Counted from the stretch's first letter, positions 1 to 10,476 are shown. The stretch is DNA of 64,000 nucleotides from Bernardetiaceae bacterium (GCA_025057115.1 JANWWZ010000004.1:124001-188000), one strand, 5' to 3'. A program made the numbers and translations. The notes: a model not told the origin generated them from the sequence alone.

Positions 1-1356
<1,356 letters not shown>

Positions 1357-1367
1357 TCAGTGGCAAA

Positions 1368-1641
1368 CAAGATGGCTTGCAAACCTTGCTCTGGTACCAA
1401 AACAAAGCTGCCTACTAATAAATAGCAGGCAGCTTTTCATTTCTCTGCCTTTGTTCTTGTTCTAGCAAACAACCTCTCGTGATTAAAAACGCAAAAAGCA
1501 AGGAAGAGCCTAAAAAGCACAATTTTATTGTAACTCGCTGCCACGCTGCTAAGTAGTGTTAGGTTGTTCATGAAAACACGAGCAGTGGCAAAAAACTCAG
1601 GCAACTACAAGTTCATCAGCAAGCAAGATGGCTTGCAAACC
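1368..1641. repeat. Repeat-bearing spacer between gyrB and dcp
   Basis: The 332-base spacer carries an exact 18-base direct repeat, CAAGATGGCTTGCAAACC, at 1368-1385 and 1624-1641. The repeat contains a small GCAAG/CTTGC dyad. Positions 1564-1589 hold a diverged copy of the short palindromic element found at 10.1-10.3 kb (TTGTTCATG, four A, CACGAGCAG, TGGC). Positions 1446-1473 resemble its inverted form. No coding sequence was recognised here. Confidence 0.6.
1404..1437 (+). terminator. Rho-independent terminator of gyrB
   Basis: A perfect 10-bp inverted repeat, AAAGCTGCCT at 1404-1413 and AGGCAGCTTT at 1427-1436, with a 13-nt loop. It ends in a short T run. Confidence 0.8.
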
Positions 1642-1688
1642 CTACTACTCCTTATTTAGCTTTTTAATCCTGTTTTGCAATTGAGCTG

Positions 1689-3821
1689 TCAAGGGTTGGC
1701 AAGCAATCCTGAGCGACGCAATAAGGCTTTAGGAGAGGGCTCTCCTCCGCGGAAGCGCTTGTAGAGCGTCATGGGATGTTCACTGCCTCCTTTGGAGAGA
1801 ATGTGCTCTCTGAAGGCATTAGCTACTTCTTTATTAAAGATGCCTTTTTCTTTGAAGACTTCAAAGGCATCTGCTTCTAACACAGCAGCCCATTTGTAGC
1901 TATAGTAACCCGCCGAATAGCCACCAGCGAAGATATGGCTAAAAGAAACGCTAGTGTTAATGCCTTCTACTTCAGGGAAAAGGTTCGTTTTAGCGATGGC
2001 TGCCCGTTCAAATGCGTCTACATCGTCAATGGGTTGAGGCTTGTCGTGATATGCCATATCCAGCATGCCAAAGCTAAGTTGCCGCAAAGTGGCATAGCCT
2101 TCCATAAAATTGGCACTGGCAACGATTTTTTCAATAAACTCTTGCGGAATAGGTTCTCCTGTTTGGTAGTGGTGTGCAAATAAGTCTAGCGCTTCTTTTT
2201 GATAACACCAGTTTTCCATAATCTGGGAGGGCAACTCTACAAAATCCCAATACACGCTAGTGCCTGAAGTAGCTTGGTACTTACAACGGGAAAGCATCCC
2301 ATGTAAAGCATGACCAAACTCGTGGAAAAGGGTAGTTACCTCTTCAAAGGTCAGCAAAGAAGGTTGGGTTTCGGTAGGTCTGGTAAAATTGCAAACAATA
2401 GACACATGGGGGCGAAGGTCTTTTCCATTTCTTACGTGCTGATCGCGATAGGTAGTCATCCATGCACCAGCGCGTTTGCCTTCGCGAGGGAAAAAGTCGG
2501 CATAGTACACAGCAACAAAATTGCCCTGCTCATCGAAGACTTCATAGGCTTTTACTTCAGGGTGATAGACTGGAATGGAAGGATTTTCTTTAAATACAAG
2601 TCCGTACAGTTTATTGGCAATTGCAAAAGTGCCCTCGATGACTTTTTCCAATCTGAAATAAGGCTTTAGCACTTGGCTGCTAATGCCAAACTTTTCCTGC
2701 TTGAGCTTTTCGGCATAATAAGCGTAATCCCAGCGCTGCAAGCGGTCTTCTGGAAAGCCATTTTTCTGGGCATATGCCAACAATTCTGCCATTTGTCGGT
2801 CTGCGACGGGCTTGGCATAGCGGTAGAGTTCGTCTAAAAATTCATTGACGCGCTTGGGAGAGCCTGCCATTCGCTCCTCTAGCACAAAGTGAGCATGAGA
2901 AGGATAGCCTAGCAATTGAGCGCGCTGGTGCCTCAGTTGCACAATCTCCTTTACGATGGCTTGATTGTCATTTTCGTTGCCTTTGAAAGCACGCGAAGAA
3001 AAAGCCATGAACATCTTTTTGCGCAATGATCGGTTATCGCTATAGGTCATAAAGGGCACGTAGCTAGGCTGATGCAAAGTAAATACCCACCCTTCTAGAT
3101 TTCTTTGCTTGGCAGCAAGCCGCGCCGCTTCGCGGACAAAATCGGGCAGCCCTGCCAGATCTTTTTCTTCAGTGATGTGCAAGACAAAGTCATTGGTTTC
3201 TTTTAGCACGTTTTCGCTAAAGCGCAAGGAGAGCTCTGCAAGGCGCTTGTCGATTTCCCTCAAGCGAGCTTTTTCCTGAGAGGGTAAATTAGCCCCATTG
3301 CGGGCAAACTGGCGATAAGTTTTCTCCAACAAAGTAGCGCCTTCAGGGTCTAAGGAGAGTTTATTGCGCTGCTGGTAAAGTTGTTTAATGCGGTCGAAGA
3401 GTTTTTCGTTTAGCAAAATATCGTTCTGGTACTCAGTAATTAGCGGTGAGGCTTCTCGCACAATGCGCTGTAATTCAGGGCTGGTTTCAGCGCTGTTGAG
3501 GTTAAACATCACTGCTTGCACGATGCTGAGCAGTTCGCCAGCTTGGTCTAAAGCTACAATAGTGTTTTCAAAGGTAGGAGGTTGAGGGTTGTTTGCAATA
3601 GCTTCTATTTCCTTTCTGCCTTGTGCTAAGGCTTCTTCAAGAGCTGGCATCAGATGCTCAAGCCGAATTTTATCGAAAGGAATGGTTTGATGAGGCGTCT
3701 CAAAAGGCGCAAGCAAAGGATTAGAGCTATTTGTCATAGTTTGTTGGGCTTTGGTTAGCATGTGTGACAAGAAAATGCCTACTGCAAGGAGCAGGCATAG
3801 CGTTTTTGATGGTCTTGTCAT
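1689..3821 (-). CDS. dcp: M3-family peptidyl-dipeptidase (Dcp-like), exported
   Basis: A 710-residue zinc metallopeptidase of family M3 (thimet oligopeptidase, OpdA and Dcp group) that trims peptides. The zinc motif HEFGHALHG lies near residues 497-505, followed by the conserved EL-SQIMENW block that supplies the third ligand region. Length fits Dcp. The N-terminus (MTRPSKTLCLLLAVGIFLSH) looks like a signal peptide ending near AQQ, so a periplasmic role is likely, as for Bacteroidota Dcp. It starts 44 bases after the membrane fusion protein gene on the same strand and may be read through from the efflux operon. OpdA is the alternative name. Confidence 0.88.
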   Translation of the reverse strand: MTRPSKTLCLLLAVGIFLSHMLTKAQQTMTNSSNPLLAPFETPHQTIPFDKIRLEHLMPALEEALAQGRKEIEAIANNPQPPTFENTIVALDQAGELLSIVQAVMFNLNSAETSPELQRIVREASPLITEYQNDILLNEKLFDRIKQLYQQRNKLSLDPEGATLLEKTYRQFARNGANLPSQEKARLREIDKRLAELSLRFSENVLKETNDFVLHITEEKDLAGLPDFVREAARLAAKQRNLEGWVFTLHQPSYVPFMTYSDNRSLRKKMFMAFSSRAFKGNENDNQAIVKEIVQLRHQRAQLLGYPSHAHFVLEERMAGSPKRVNEFLDELYRYAKPVADRQMAELLAYAQKNGFPEDRLQRWDYAYYAEKLKQEKFGISSQVLKPYFRLEKVIEGTFAIANKLYGLVFKENPSIPVYHPEVKAYEVFDEQGNFVAVYYADFFPREGKRAGAWMTTYRDQHVRNGKDLRPHVSIVCNFTRPTETQPSLLTFEEVTTLFHEFGHALHGMLSRCKYQATSGTSVYWDFVELPSQIMENWCYQKEALDLFAHHYQTGEPIPQEFIEKIVASANFMEGYATLRQLSFGMLDMAYHDKPQPIDDVDAFERAAIAKTNLFPEVEGINTSVSFSHIFAGGYSAGYYSYKWAAVLEADAFEVFKEKGIFNKEVANAFREHILSKGGSEHPMTLYKRFRGGEPSPKALLRRSGLLANP

Positions 3822-3865
3822 AAGATGGAAAAGGTTTCCACAAAAATAGACAAAAGGTTAAGCTG

Positions 3866-5053
3866 TTACTCACTGCCTACATTCATACCGCTGACCTGAC
3901 GCCGATAGGTTTCCAGTGCCATCACATTGCTGCGAGCCACGAGTATTGCCGGCGGTGCACCGTTGGGAAAGACAATTTCAGTAAGGGTATCATTTGCGTG
4001 CCCTGTGCTTACTTTATAGCGGACAATTCTAAGTTTGCCTTCTGAGTTTTTTTTGCCGTCGCTTACAAAAACATACGTTTGGTCATCTTCGCGCATCAGG
4101 GCGGAAAGGGGTACAGTAATGGCTCCTTTAATGCCTTCTTTCCTCATCACTACAGCGCGGACGTTCATTCCTGGCAGGATAAGGTCGCCTTTGCGGGCAG
4201 CAAATTGCACAAATGCCGTAATAGCCCTAGTTTCGGGATTGATGGTGCGGGATACGCTCACTACCTTTCCCATCACGTTTTCAAAAGCATTGTTGATAAA
4301 ATCAATTTCCACTTCTTGTCCTTCACTGATGAGGTCGAGGTCTTTTTCATAGATAAAAATTTCGGCATAAAGTTGGCTATTATCTACAATTTCAGCTAAT
4401 TTAGTTTGTACAGAGGCTAACATTCCGATGGTAACGGGCAAATCAGTAATATACCCCTCTATGGGCGAGCGAATGGTAACCGTCGGGGTAATGACAGAAG
4501 TCTTGGGGTTTTTAAACTGCTCGGGATCGATATCCAAAAGTTGCAACTTTGCCCGCAGCGCCTTCTCGCGACTAATGGCAGCATTATACTTAGCTTCCGT
4601 AACTTGAAAATCCGCCAGCGCTCCTACATTGTTTTTGAGCAGTTCTTCCTGGCGTTTATACTCAACAGCGTAAAAATCTACTTCAGATTTAGCAGCAAGG
4701 TACTCATTTTGCAACTCGATCAGTTGCATGCTGCTTAGTTGCATGAGAGGTTGCCCTTTCCGCACTAGACTGCCTTTGCTGACGAAAATTTTTTCTACTT
4801 TGCCTTCAATATTACTACTAACGCTTGCGCTCAGATTAGGCAGAGAAGTTACCTTGCCATTAAGGTACACATAAGAGGTAATCGACTGACGACTAGGGGG
4901 TTGGAAATGAATTTCCATTGCTTGCAACTGCTCAGGGGTCAATTCAATAGTTTCTACTTGGCGGATTTGAGACATTTGCAGCGTGCTATCCTCTGGGCTA
5001 CTACATCCCCAAAGGAATAGCACAACAATAAAGTAATGCACCAGGCGGTTCAT
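3866..5053 (-). CDS. RND efflux periplasmic adaptor (membrane fusion lipoprotein, CusB/CzcB type)
   Basis: A 395-residue membrane fusion protein that bridges the inner-membrane RND pump to the outer-membrane channel. A lipobox ending at Cys17 (VLFLWGC) predicts a lipoprotein anchor. The HlyD/CusB pattern is clear: a lipoyl/barrel-sandwich half (GKVEKIFVSKGSLVRKGQPL, about residues 88-107), an alpha-helical hairpin, the second half-motif (RSPIEGYITDLPVTIGM), then beta-barrel and membrane-proximal parts. It begins 34 bases after the pump gene, so the two are co-transcribed. No His/Met-rich N-terminal metal-binding extension is obvious. The metal specificity cannot be read from the sequence. Confidence 0.9.
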   Translation of the reverse strand: MNRLVHYFIVVLFLWGCSSPEDSTLQMSQIRQVETIELTPEQLQAMEIHFQPPSRQSITSYVYLNGKVTSLPNLSASVSSNIEGKVEKIFVSKGSLVRKGQPLMQLSSMQLIELQNEYLAAKSEVDFYAVEYKRQEELLKNNVGALADFQVTEAKYNAAISREKALRAKLQLLDIDPEQFKNPKTSVITPTVTIRSPIEGYITDLPVTIGMLASVQTKLAEIVDNSQLYAEIFIYEKDLDLISEGQEVEIDFINNAFENVMGKVVSVSRTINPETRAITAFVQFAARKGDLILPGMNVRAVVMRKEGIKGAITVPLSALMREDDQTYVFVSDGKKNSEGKLRIVRYKVSTGHANDTLTEIVFPNGAPPAILVARSNVMALETYRRQVSGMNVGSE

Positions 5054-5087
5054 TTTTTAGTGTTATTTAAGGTGTAAGACATAGCCA

Positions 5088-8000
5088 CTACTGTTCGCCG
5101 CGCAGGTATTTAAGGTAAATGATGGAGTAATTATAGTCGCGCAGCGTAGTGAGATAGTTCATTTCTATTTGGAAAGCTAGCTCGAGGTTTTGTAGGTACT
5201 GGTAATAAGTGATGCTACCTAGTCGGTAACTAGTGCGCGCATCGCGTACAATTTCTTGTGCTTCGCGCAGCCCAACGGTTTCAAAGTAGTTGAGGTTTTC
5301 CTTCGCTTGGCGATAAAGAGCTACCGCCTTTGCATATTCGGCACTAAGTTGCAGGTTTGTAATTTGGGCTTGCAGTTGAGAGATAATAACTCCTTTTCTG
5401 GCTGCCTTGATGTTAGCTTTGTAACTCCATAACCCAAAAGGCAGGGTAAGCCCTAGACGAAAACGGGAAGCCATCGGGGTGCCTCCCATCACTTCGCTGC
5501 CTGGAGTGCCTTGATTGAGAAAACCTACCTGTAAACCAGGAAGGAGTTTATTTCGCTCTATGCGCAACAGGCTTTGTTGTAAGCTCACGTTGCGCAAGTT
5601 GTAGTTTAAGATGGGATTGGTGGCAAAAGCGAGGGTATCGCTGGCATAGAGAATTCCCAAATCAGGAAGTTTAGCAAGGGGCTTATCAGGCAAGAGCGTT
5701 GTATCGCCTGCGCGTCCCAAAAGGGCTGCTAGCATCGCCCTGCCTCCTCTTAACTCTGCTTCTGCTTGCTTGAGGTTGTATTGTATGCGTTTATATTGGC
5801 TCTCTCCGTTGATGCGTTCTAAGTTGCTAATTTGCCCTACGCGATAGCGCACCTCATTGATGCGCAAAATATCATCGTAAATAGTATCTTGCCGAGTTAG
5901 CAAGAGGTATTTGGCAAGTAGAAACTGCAGTTCGTTAAAGGTTACTTTGGTCCTGAATACTAGCCCGTTAATGGTAATATCTTTTTCGGCTTTGGCTAGT
6001 GCTACGCGCCTTTGCTGGGCTTGAGCCTGAAAGGCGTACACAGTGGGAAACTCAAAAGTTTGCAACAGACCTGGGCGCAGGTCTTCTCCAGTGGGAGCTT
6101 CAAAGAGCAAATCCAAATTGGATACGTTGAATGCAGCAGGTTTGAGCAGTTGTTGTTGCTCAATGCGATAATCTGCTTGGCGTATTTCTGGATTTTTTGC
6201 CAGTGCAAGGCTAACAGCCTCTTCCATGCTTAAAGTAACTGCATTGCGAAATAACGGCGCTTGTGCTTGGGCAATTCCACCGAATATAACCAGAAATAAA
6301 GTCACAGTTAGCACTTTGGTGTTGATGTGTACATGTTCTATTTCTTCGTCTGCCTCTGGCGAAATATTCTTTGTGCGGTTTTTATTGACAATGCTGTAGA
6401 GCACAGGCAGCACGATGAGAGTCAAAATAGTAGCAGTAAACAACCCGCCAATTACTACTGTAGCTAAGGGCTTTTGCACCTCCGCTCCTACGCTGGTAGA
6501 AAGAGCCATGGGCAAAAACCCTAGTGCTGCCACTGCAGAAGTCATCAACACGGGTCGGAAACGTTCTTGCAAGCCTTTGATAACAGCATCTTCGGCACTC
6601 ATGCCGCGTCTGACCAGTTGATTAAAATGACTCACCAGCAAAATGCCATTCAGTACCGCGATGCCAAAGAGAGCAATAAAGCCCACTCCTGCGGAAATGC
6701 TAAAGTTCATATCTCGTAACAGGAGAGAGAAAACTCCTCCTACTGCTGAAAGGGGAACTACGGCGTAAATCAGTAGACTATCCCGTACATTGCCAAAAGA
6801 GGCAAATAAGAGCCCAAAGATGATGGATAAGGCAATAGGCACGACAATGCCTAGGCGTTCTTTGGCGCGGCGCAAATTTTCAAACTCGCCTCCAAACTCG
6901 AGCCGATAGCCAGGAGGTAACACTACATTTTTGTTGATTTTGTCTATTGCTTCGTAAACAAGGGACTCTATGTCGCGCCCGCGGACATTGAAGCCAATAT
7001 TAGCGCGGCGTCCTAAGTTTTCGTGCCCAATTTCAGAAGGTCCAATGTTTTCTTGAATGTCTGCCAGTTCTTTCAAAGGAACGGGATTGCCGTCTTTGCT
7101 TTCGATGAGCAGGTTTTTAATGTTTTCTGGGCGTACGCGGTCAGCATCTGAAAGGCGCAGCGTTAAATCAAAACGCTTGTCTTTTTCATATACCAGCCCT
7201 GCGGTAGCGCCTGCAAAGGCAATTTGTATGGCGCGATTCATTTGCTCTACTGTAATGCCGTAGGTAGCCATCTGCCGACGGTCGTACTTGATATTAATTT
7301 GGGGCAAGCCAAAAATTTTGCTTTCTTGTACATCTACTGCCCCAGGAATGGTGCGCAACAGGCGAATGATTTCATTAGATTTTTTTACAAGAGTATCCAA
7401 ATCATATCCATAGAGCTTTACGACAATATCTGTCCGCGCCCCTGCCATTAATTCATTAACTCGATTTTCAATAGGTTGCTGAATGGAAAGGACCAACCCA
7501 GGAAACCTGCGCATTTGTTCAGCTACCATTTCAGCGAGTTCTTCCTGCTTTTTGGTTTTTTTCCAGACTTCTTTGGGTTTGAGTACAACAATAGTTTCCA
7601 TTGCCTCCATCGCCTGGGGGTCGGTAGGTACTTCAGAAGTGCCAATTTTGGAAACTACGCGCTCTACTTCATCGGGGAATTTTTCCAGTAACATTTTTTC
7701 CACCTTAGTGGCAAGTTTGATGGATTCAGTCATAGAAGTGCCTACAGGAAGGTTCATTTCTACTACAAGGTCGCCTTCTTGCAGTTTGGGAACAAACTCT
7801 CCCCCGATGATTTTAAATCCTCCAATTCCCGCCGCCAAAATGCCAACGGCAAAAACAATAGTAGCGGGTTTGTATTTAAGGGCTAAGGTGATTAATGGCT
7901 TGAAAAGTTTGTAAGCGGCTTGGACAATTTTTTCAGAAAATCCGTGATCATGAGGGTCTTTAGGAGGACGCAAAACAAGAGCGCTCATCATGGGCACGTA

Positions 8001-9512
8001 AGTAATTGCCAGCAACAGCGCTCCCAAAATGGCAAAGCTCACCGTTTGCGCCATAGGAGTGAACATTTTTCCTTCAATGCCTTGTAAGGTCATAATGGGG
8101 AAGTACACTATCAAAATAATCGCTCCCCCAAAGACCACTGATTTTTTTACCTCTGAGGCTGCTTGAATGACTATTTCTTGACGCTCGCGATAAGTGAGCT
8201 TTGTGGGTTCCTGACTTTTGCCATTGAAGTTAATCCGTTGTTGAAAAGCCAGTGCCAAAAACAATACTACTGACTCTACGACAATGATGGCAGGATCGAC
8301 CAACAAGCCAAAGTCTATAGCTCCCAAACTCATGATATTTCCCACCACCCCGAAGTAGCGCATTAAAATAAAGGCAAAAAGCATTGCCAGAGGAATGACT
8401 GAAGCAGCCAGCAAACTTGCACGCCAGTTGCCCAAAAACAGGATAATGACAGCAACAACAATCAAAGCCCCTTCGATGAGGTTGGTGGCTACGGTCCTGA
8501 TGGCATTGTTTACAATTTTGGACCGATCGATAAACGGCTCAATAACCAACGAAGGAGGTAATTGCTTTTCTATTTCTGCCATTTTGGCTTTTACTCGCTG
8601 AATGACCTCATTGCCATTGCCTCCTTTTACCATCATAATAATGCCTCCCACTACCTCGCCTTGTCCGTTCATCGTCATGGCGCCGTAGCGGATAGCGCTG
8701 CCAAATTCTACCTCTGCCACGTCTTTGACCAACACGGGCACTCTGCCATTGTTTTTAACTACTGTGTTAGCAATATCTTCCAAACTGGTAGCTAACCCAA
8801 TGCCGCGAATGGTAAAGGCTTTGTTTTCTTTTTCGATGTAGGCACCGCCAGTGTTGCTGTTGCCTTCTGCTAGTGCTTTGTACACATCTTCAATAGTTAC
8901 CCCTAGGGAGCGCATTTGGTCTAGCTTCAGTTTGGCTTGGTATTCCTTTTTGTACCCTCCGAAGCCACTTACTTCTGCTACTCCTGGCACCCCAAGCAGT
9001 TGCTTGCGAATAAACCAATCTTGCAAGGTGCGCAATTCCATGGGCGAAAAAGATTTGTCTTTCAGGTCGCGAGGGCGGATAACGTACTGGTATACTTCTC
9101 CCAATCCCGTAGAAACGGGACCTAAGTAAGGTTCACCAGCGGCTTGAGGGATTTCATTTTTGATTTGTTGCAAACGTTCAAAAACTTGTTGGCGCGCCCA
9201 GTAAATATCCGTGTCATCCGTGAAAACCAGCTTGACCACCGACAAACCAAATTTTGAAATGGAACGGGTTTGCACCAAGCCAGGAATATTGGACATAGCC
9301 ATTTCGATAGGCGAGGTTACAAACATTTCCATTTCCAAAGACGCCAAGCTAGGGGTATAGGTAATGATATCTACCTGATTGTTAGTTACATCTGGTACGG
9401 CGTCGATGGGCAGATTTTTTAGCGAATATCCGCCAGCAATTGCCATAAGAAGCGTCAGGGCGCCAATGGTTAAAGGATTGCGCACACTGTAAGTAATGAT
9501 TTTGTCAATCAT
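5088..9512 (-). CDS. cusA: CusA/CzcA heavy-metal RND pump fused to a TolC-like outer-membrane factor
   Basis: A 1474-residue protein, about 430 longer than a normal CusA/CzcA. Residues 1-1045 are a complete HME-type RND transporter. PIDAVPDVTNNQ near residue 35 is typical, and the proton-relay acids D400, D406 and E413 in TM4 match the D/D/E of CzcA. After TM12 comes an acidic linker (EADEEIEHVHIN), a hydrophobic stretch near 1062-1078 ending in an AQA site that looks like an internal signal peptide, and then about 395 residues of TolC/CzcC-type outer-membrane factor (MEEAVSLALAKNPEIR). The fusion puts pump and channel in one reading frame, followed by the adaptor gene. Such fusions are known in Bacteroidota. 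Whether the protein is cleaved is not visible. Confidence 0.92.
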   Translation of the reverse strand: MIDKIITYSVRNPLTIGALTLLMAIAGGYSLKNLPIDAVPDVTNNQVDIITYTPSLASLEMEMFVTSPIEMAMSNIPGLVQTRSISKFGLSVVKLVFTDDTDIYWARQQVFERLQQIKNEIPQAAGEPYLGPVSTGLGEVYQYVIRPRDLKDKSFSPMELRTLQDWFIRKQLLGVPGVAEVSGFGGYKKEYQAKLKLDQMRSLGVTIEDVYKALAEGNSNTGGAYIEKENKAFTIRGIGLATSLEDIANTVVKNNGRVPVLVKDVAEVEFGSAIRYGAMTMNGQGEVVGGIIMMVKGGNGNEVIQRVKAKMAEIEKQLPPSLVIEPFIDRSKIVNNAIRTVATNLIEGALIVVAVIILFLGNWRASLLAASVIPLAMLFAFILMRYFGVVGNIMSLGAIDFGLLVDPAIIVVESVVLFLALAFQQRINFNGKSQEPTKLTYRERQEIVIQAASEVKKSVVFGGAIILIVYFPIMTLQGIEGKMFTPMAQTVSFAILGALLLAITYVPMMSALVLRPPKDPHDHGFSEKIVQAAYKLFKPLITLALKYKPATIVFAVGILAAGIGGFKIIGGEFVPKLQEGDLVVEMNLPVGTSMTESIKLATKVEKMLLEKFPDEVERVVSKIGTSEVPTDPQAMEAMETIVVLKPKEVWKKTKKQEELAEMVAEQMRRFPGLVLSIQQPIENRVNELMAGARTDIVVKLYGYDLDTLVKKSNEIIRLLRTIPGAVDVQESKIFGLPQINIKYDRRQMATYGITVEQMNRAIQIAFAGATAGLVYEKDKRFDLTLRLSDADRVRPENIKNLLIESKDGNPVPLKELADIQENIGPSEIGHENLGRRANIGFNVRGRDIESLVYEAIDKINKNVVLPPGYRLEFGGEFENLRRAKERLGIVVPIALSIIFGLLFASFGNVRDSLLIYAVVPLSAVGGVFSLLLRDMNFSISAGVGFIALFGIAVLNGILLVSHFNQLVRRGMSAEDAVIKGLQERFRPVLMTSAVAALGFLPMALSTSVGAEVQKPLATVVIGGLFTATILTLIVLPVLYSIVNKNRTKNISPEADEEIEHVHINTKVLTVTLFLVIFGGIAQAQAPLFRNAVTLSMEEAVSLALAKNPEIRQADYRIEQQQLLKPAAFNVSNLDLLFEAPTGEDLRPGLLQTFEFPTVYAFQAQAQQRRVALAKAEKDITINGLVFRTKVTFNELQFLLAKYLLLTRQDTIYDDILRINEVRYRVGQISNLERINGESQYKRIQYNLKQAEAELRGGRAMLAALLGRAGDTTLLPDKPLAKLPDLGILYASDTLAFATNPILNYNLRNVSLQQSLLRIERNKLLPGLQVGFLNQGTPGSEVMGGTPMASRFRLGLTLPFGLWSYKANIKAARKGVIISQLQAQITNLQLSAEYAKAVALYRQAKENLNYFETVGLREAQEIVRDARTSYRLGSITYYQYLQNLELAFQIEMNYLTTLRDYNYSIIYLKYLRGEQ

Positions 9513-9596
9513 TTTTTATGCTAGATCAGTTTTTCGAGAAACGCGCTAAACGATAATGCAGGTATAAAGGTTGAAGTAGCTCTTAAAGCGGCAACA

Positions 9597-9965
9597 TCAA
9601 AGGCGAAGCTGGCAAGCACAAATAAAAATTTTTCTACAAAAGTCAGTGGTGTTTTTGGTGAAATATGCGTTGCTGGAGGTAGAAATTAATAATGCTTGCA
9701 CGAAAGGTACGAGCATGAGAACGTGATTGCAGGACTGCCAGCGAGTATTCTGCTGTAAGAAGCGATGCCTTTTTTCGATTCGGTTAGTGCTGAGTTGATG
9801 ATTCTGATGTTCTAGCCATGAGATAGGCACGGAAGGAGGGAGATCTTCCTGCCAAGAGCAATTTTCGCAACTAGCCAGTTGATGTACCCAGTGAAACTTG
9901 TAATGCCCTGTGTGGAAAAAACACACTAGACACCCCCAGCTGATAATAACAAACAGAATCCGCAA
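9597..9965 (-). CDS. Small His/Cys-rich exported protein at head of metal-efflux operon
   Basis: A 122-residue frame, not recognised as a named family. It starts with TTG about 15 bases after the predicted transcription start; no ATG is available until about residue 84. The N-terminus (RILFVIISWGCLVCFF) is hydrophobic like a signal peptide or membrane anchor. The rest is unusually rich in His and Cys (HTGHYKFHWVHQ, CENCSW, and a C-terminal CRKIFICAC). It ends 84 bases before the CusA-type pump and lies behind a promoter matching the Bacteroidota consensus. This supports a real gene whose product may bind or sense the exported metal (inference). The alternative is a non-coding leader. Confidence 0.55.
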   Translation of the reverse strand: MRILFVIISWGCLVCFFHTGHYKFHWVHQLASCENCSWQEDLPPSVPISWLEHQNHQLSTNRIEKRHRFLQQNTRWQSCNHVLMLVPFVQALLISTSSNAYFTKNTTDFCRKIFICACQLRL

Positions 9966-9987
9966 GACTGATGTTAATTCAACGGTG

Positions 9988-10019
9988 CAAAATTAGCTAG
10001 AATACAAGTTATAACAAAA
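9988..10019 (-). promoter_or_regulatory. Bacteroidota-type promoter of the metal-efflux operon
   Basis: On the minus strand, TTTTTG (its TTG is the complement of 10015-10017) is followed after exactly 19 bases by TAATTTTG (complement of 9988-9995), which fits TAnnTTTG. Transcription would start near 9981 and run into the His/Cys-rich ORF and the CusA fusion gene. Confidence 0.65.
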
Positions 10020-10116
10020 AGGCTAAAAGAGAGCCCTTTACATTCGAAAGATGGCTTAGCGTTGGGAAAACTCCTTACAATTTTGAGTACTTTCAACCAT
10101 TGCCTTTGCATTCCCC

Positions 10117-10178
10117 GCCGTTGTTTGTGTCCTTGCAAACAACCCCTCTCTGCCGTTGTTCGTGTCCTCACGAACAAC
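10117..10178. repeat. Two inverted-orientation copies of a short palindromic repeat
   Basis: Copies at 10117-10143 and 10152-10178 begin GCCGTTGTT. The second holds a perfect 9-bp dyad, TTGTTCGTG at 10156-10164 and CACGAACAA at 10169-10177, around a 4-base loop. A partial third copy follows (CCCCACGAACAAAG, 10197-10210). They are reverse complements of the units at 10261-10332. Confidence 0.7.
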
Positions 10179-10260
10179 TTTCCTACTATTTCATGTCCCC
10201 ACGAACAAAGAAAATACTCGCCGCCGTGCTGTCGGGTTGTTTTTCAAGGCGTGAGTAAAG

Positions 10261-10332
10261 TACATTGTTCGTGAAGACACGAACAATGGCTAAAAGTACA
10301 TTGTCCGTGAAGACACCAACAATGGCTAAAAG
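10261..10332. repeat. Two tandem 36-bp units carrying the same palindrome
   Basis: Units 10261-10296 and 10297-10332 differ at only two positions. The first has the perfect dyad TTGTTCGTG/CACGAACAA around AAGA and is followed by TGGCTAAAAG. The second unit has one mismatch in each arm. Confidence 0.8.
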
Positions 10333-10446
10333 AGAGCCCTTTGCATTCGAAAGATGGCTTGGTGTTGGCAAAATTCCTTCAATTTTGAGTACTTTCAACC
10401 ATTGCCTTAAAGCGTTTCCAATCAGCAAGGGGAAGTGTTTAAGCAT

Positions 10447-10454
10447 TAACTTTG
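10447..10454 (+). promoter_or_regulatory. Possible -7 element of dnaE
   Basis: TAACTTTG fits TAnnTTTG and lies 22 bases before the dnaE ATG, a good distance for a short leader. No TTG is found at the matching -33 spacing, so the call is tentative. Confidence 0.35.
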
Positions 10455-10476
10455 TTTTTAGATAGTTCCTTCTTTT

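Larger units (their letters stand above)
10021..10408. repeat. Pair of about 86-bp direct repeats flanking palindromic elements
   Basis: Positions 10021-10106 and 10324-10408 are near-identical (about 92 percent by eye: five to six substitutions and one single-base gap). They lie in the 511-base spacer between the efflux operon promoter and dnaE. The interval between them is filled by palindromic and tandem repeats. Frames read across this region are repetitive and look non-coding. Confidence 0.75.

Noticed and set aside
10117-10332. CRISPR-like array
   Set aside because: The repeats are palindromic with two orientations and there are no regular unique spacers. No cas gene is in the window.
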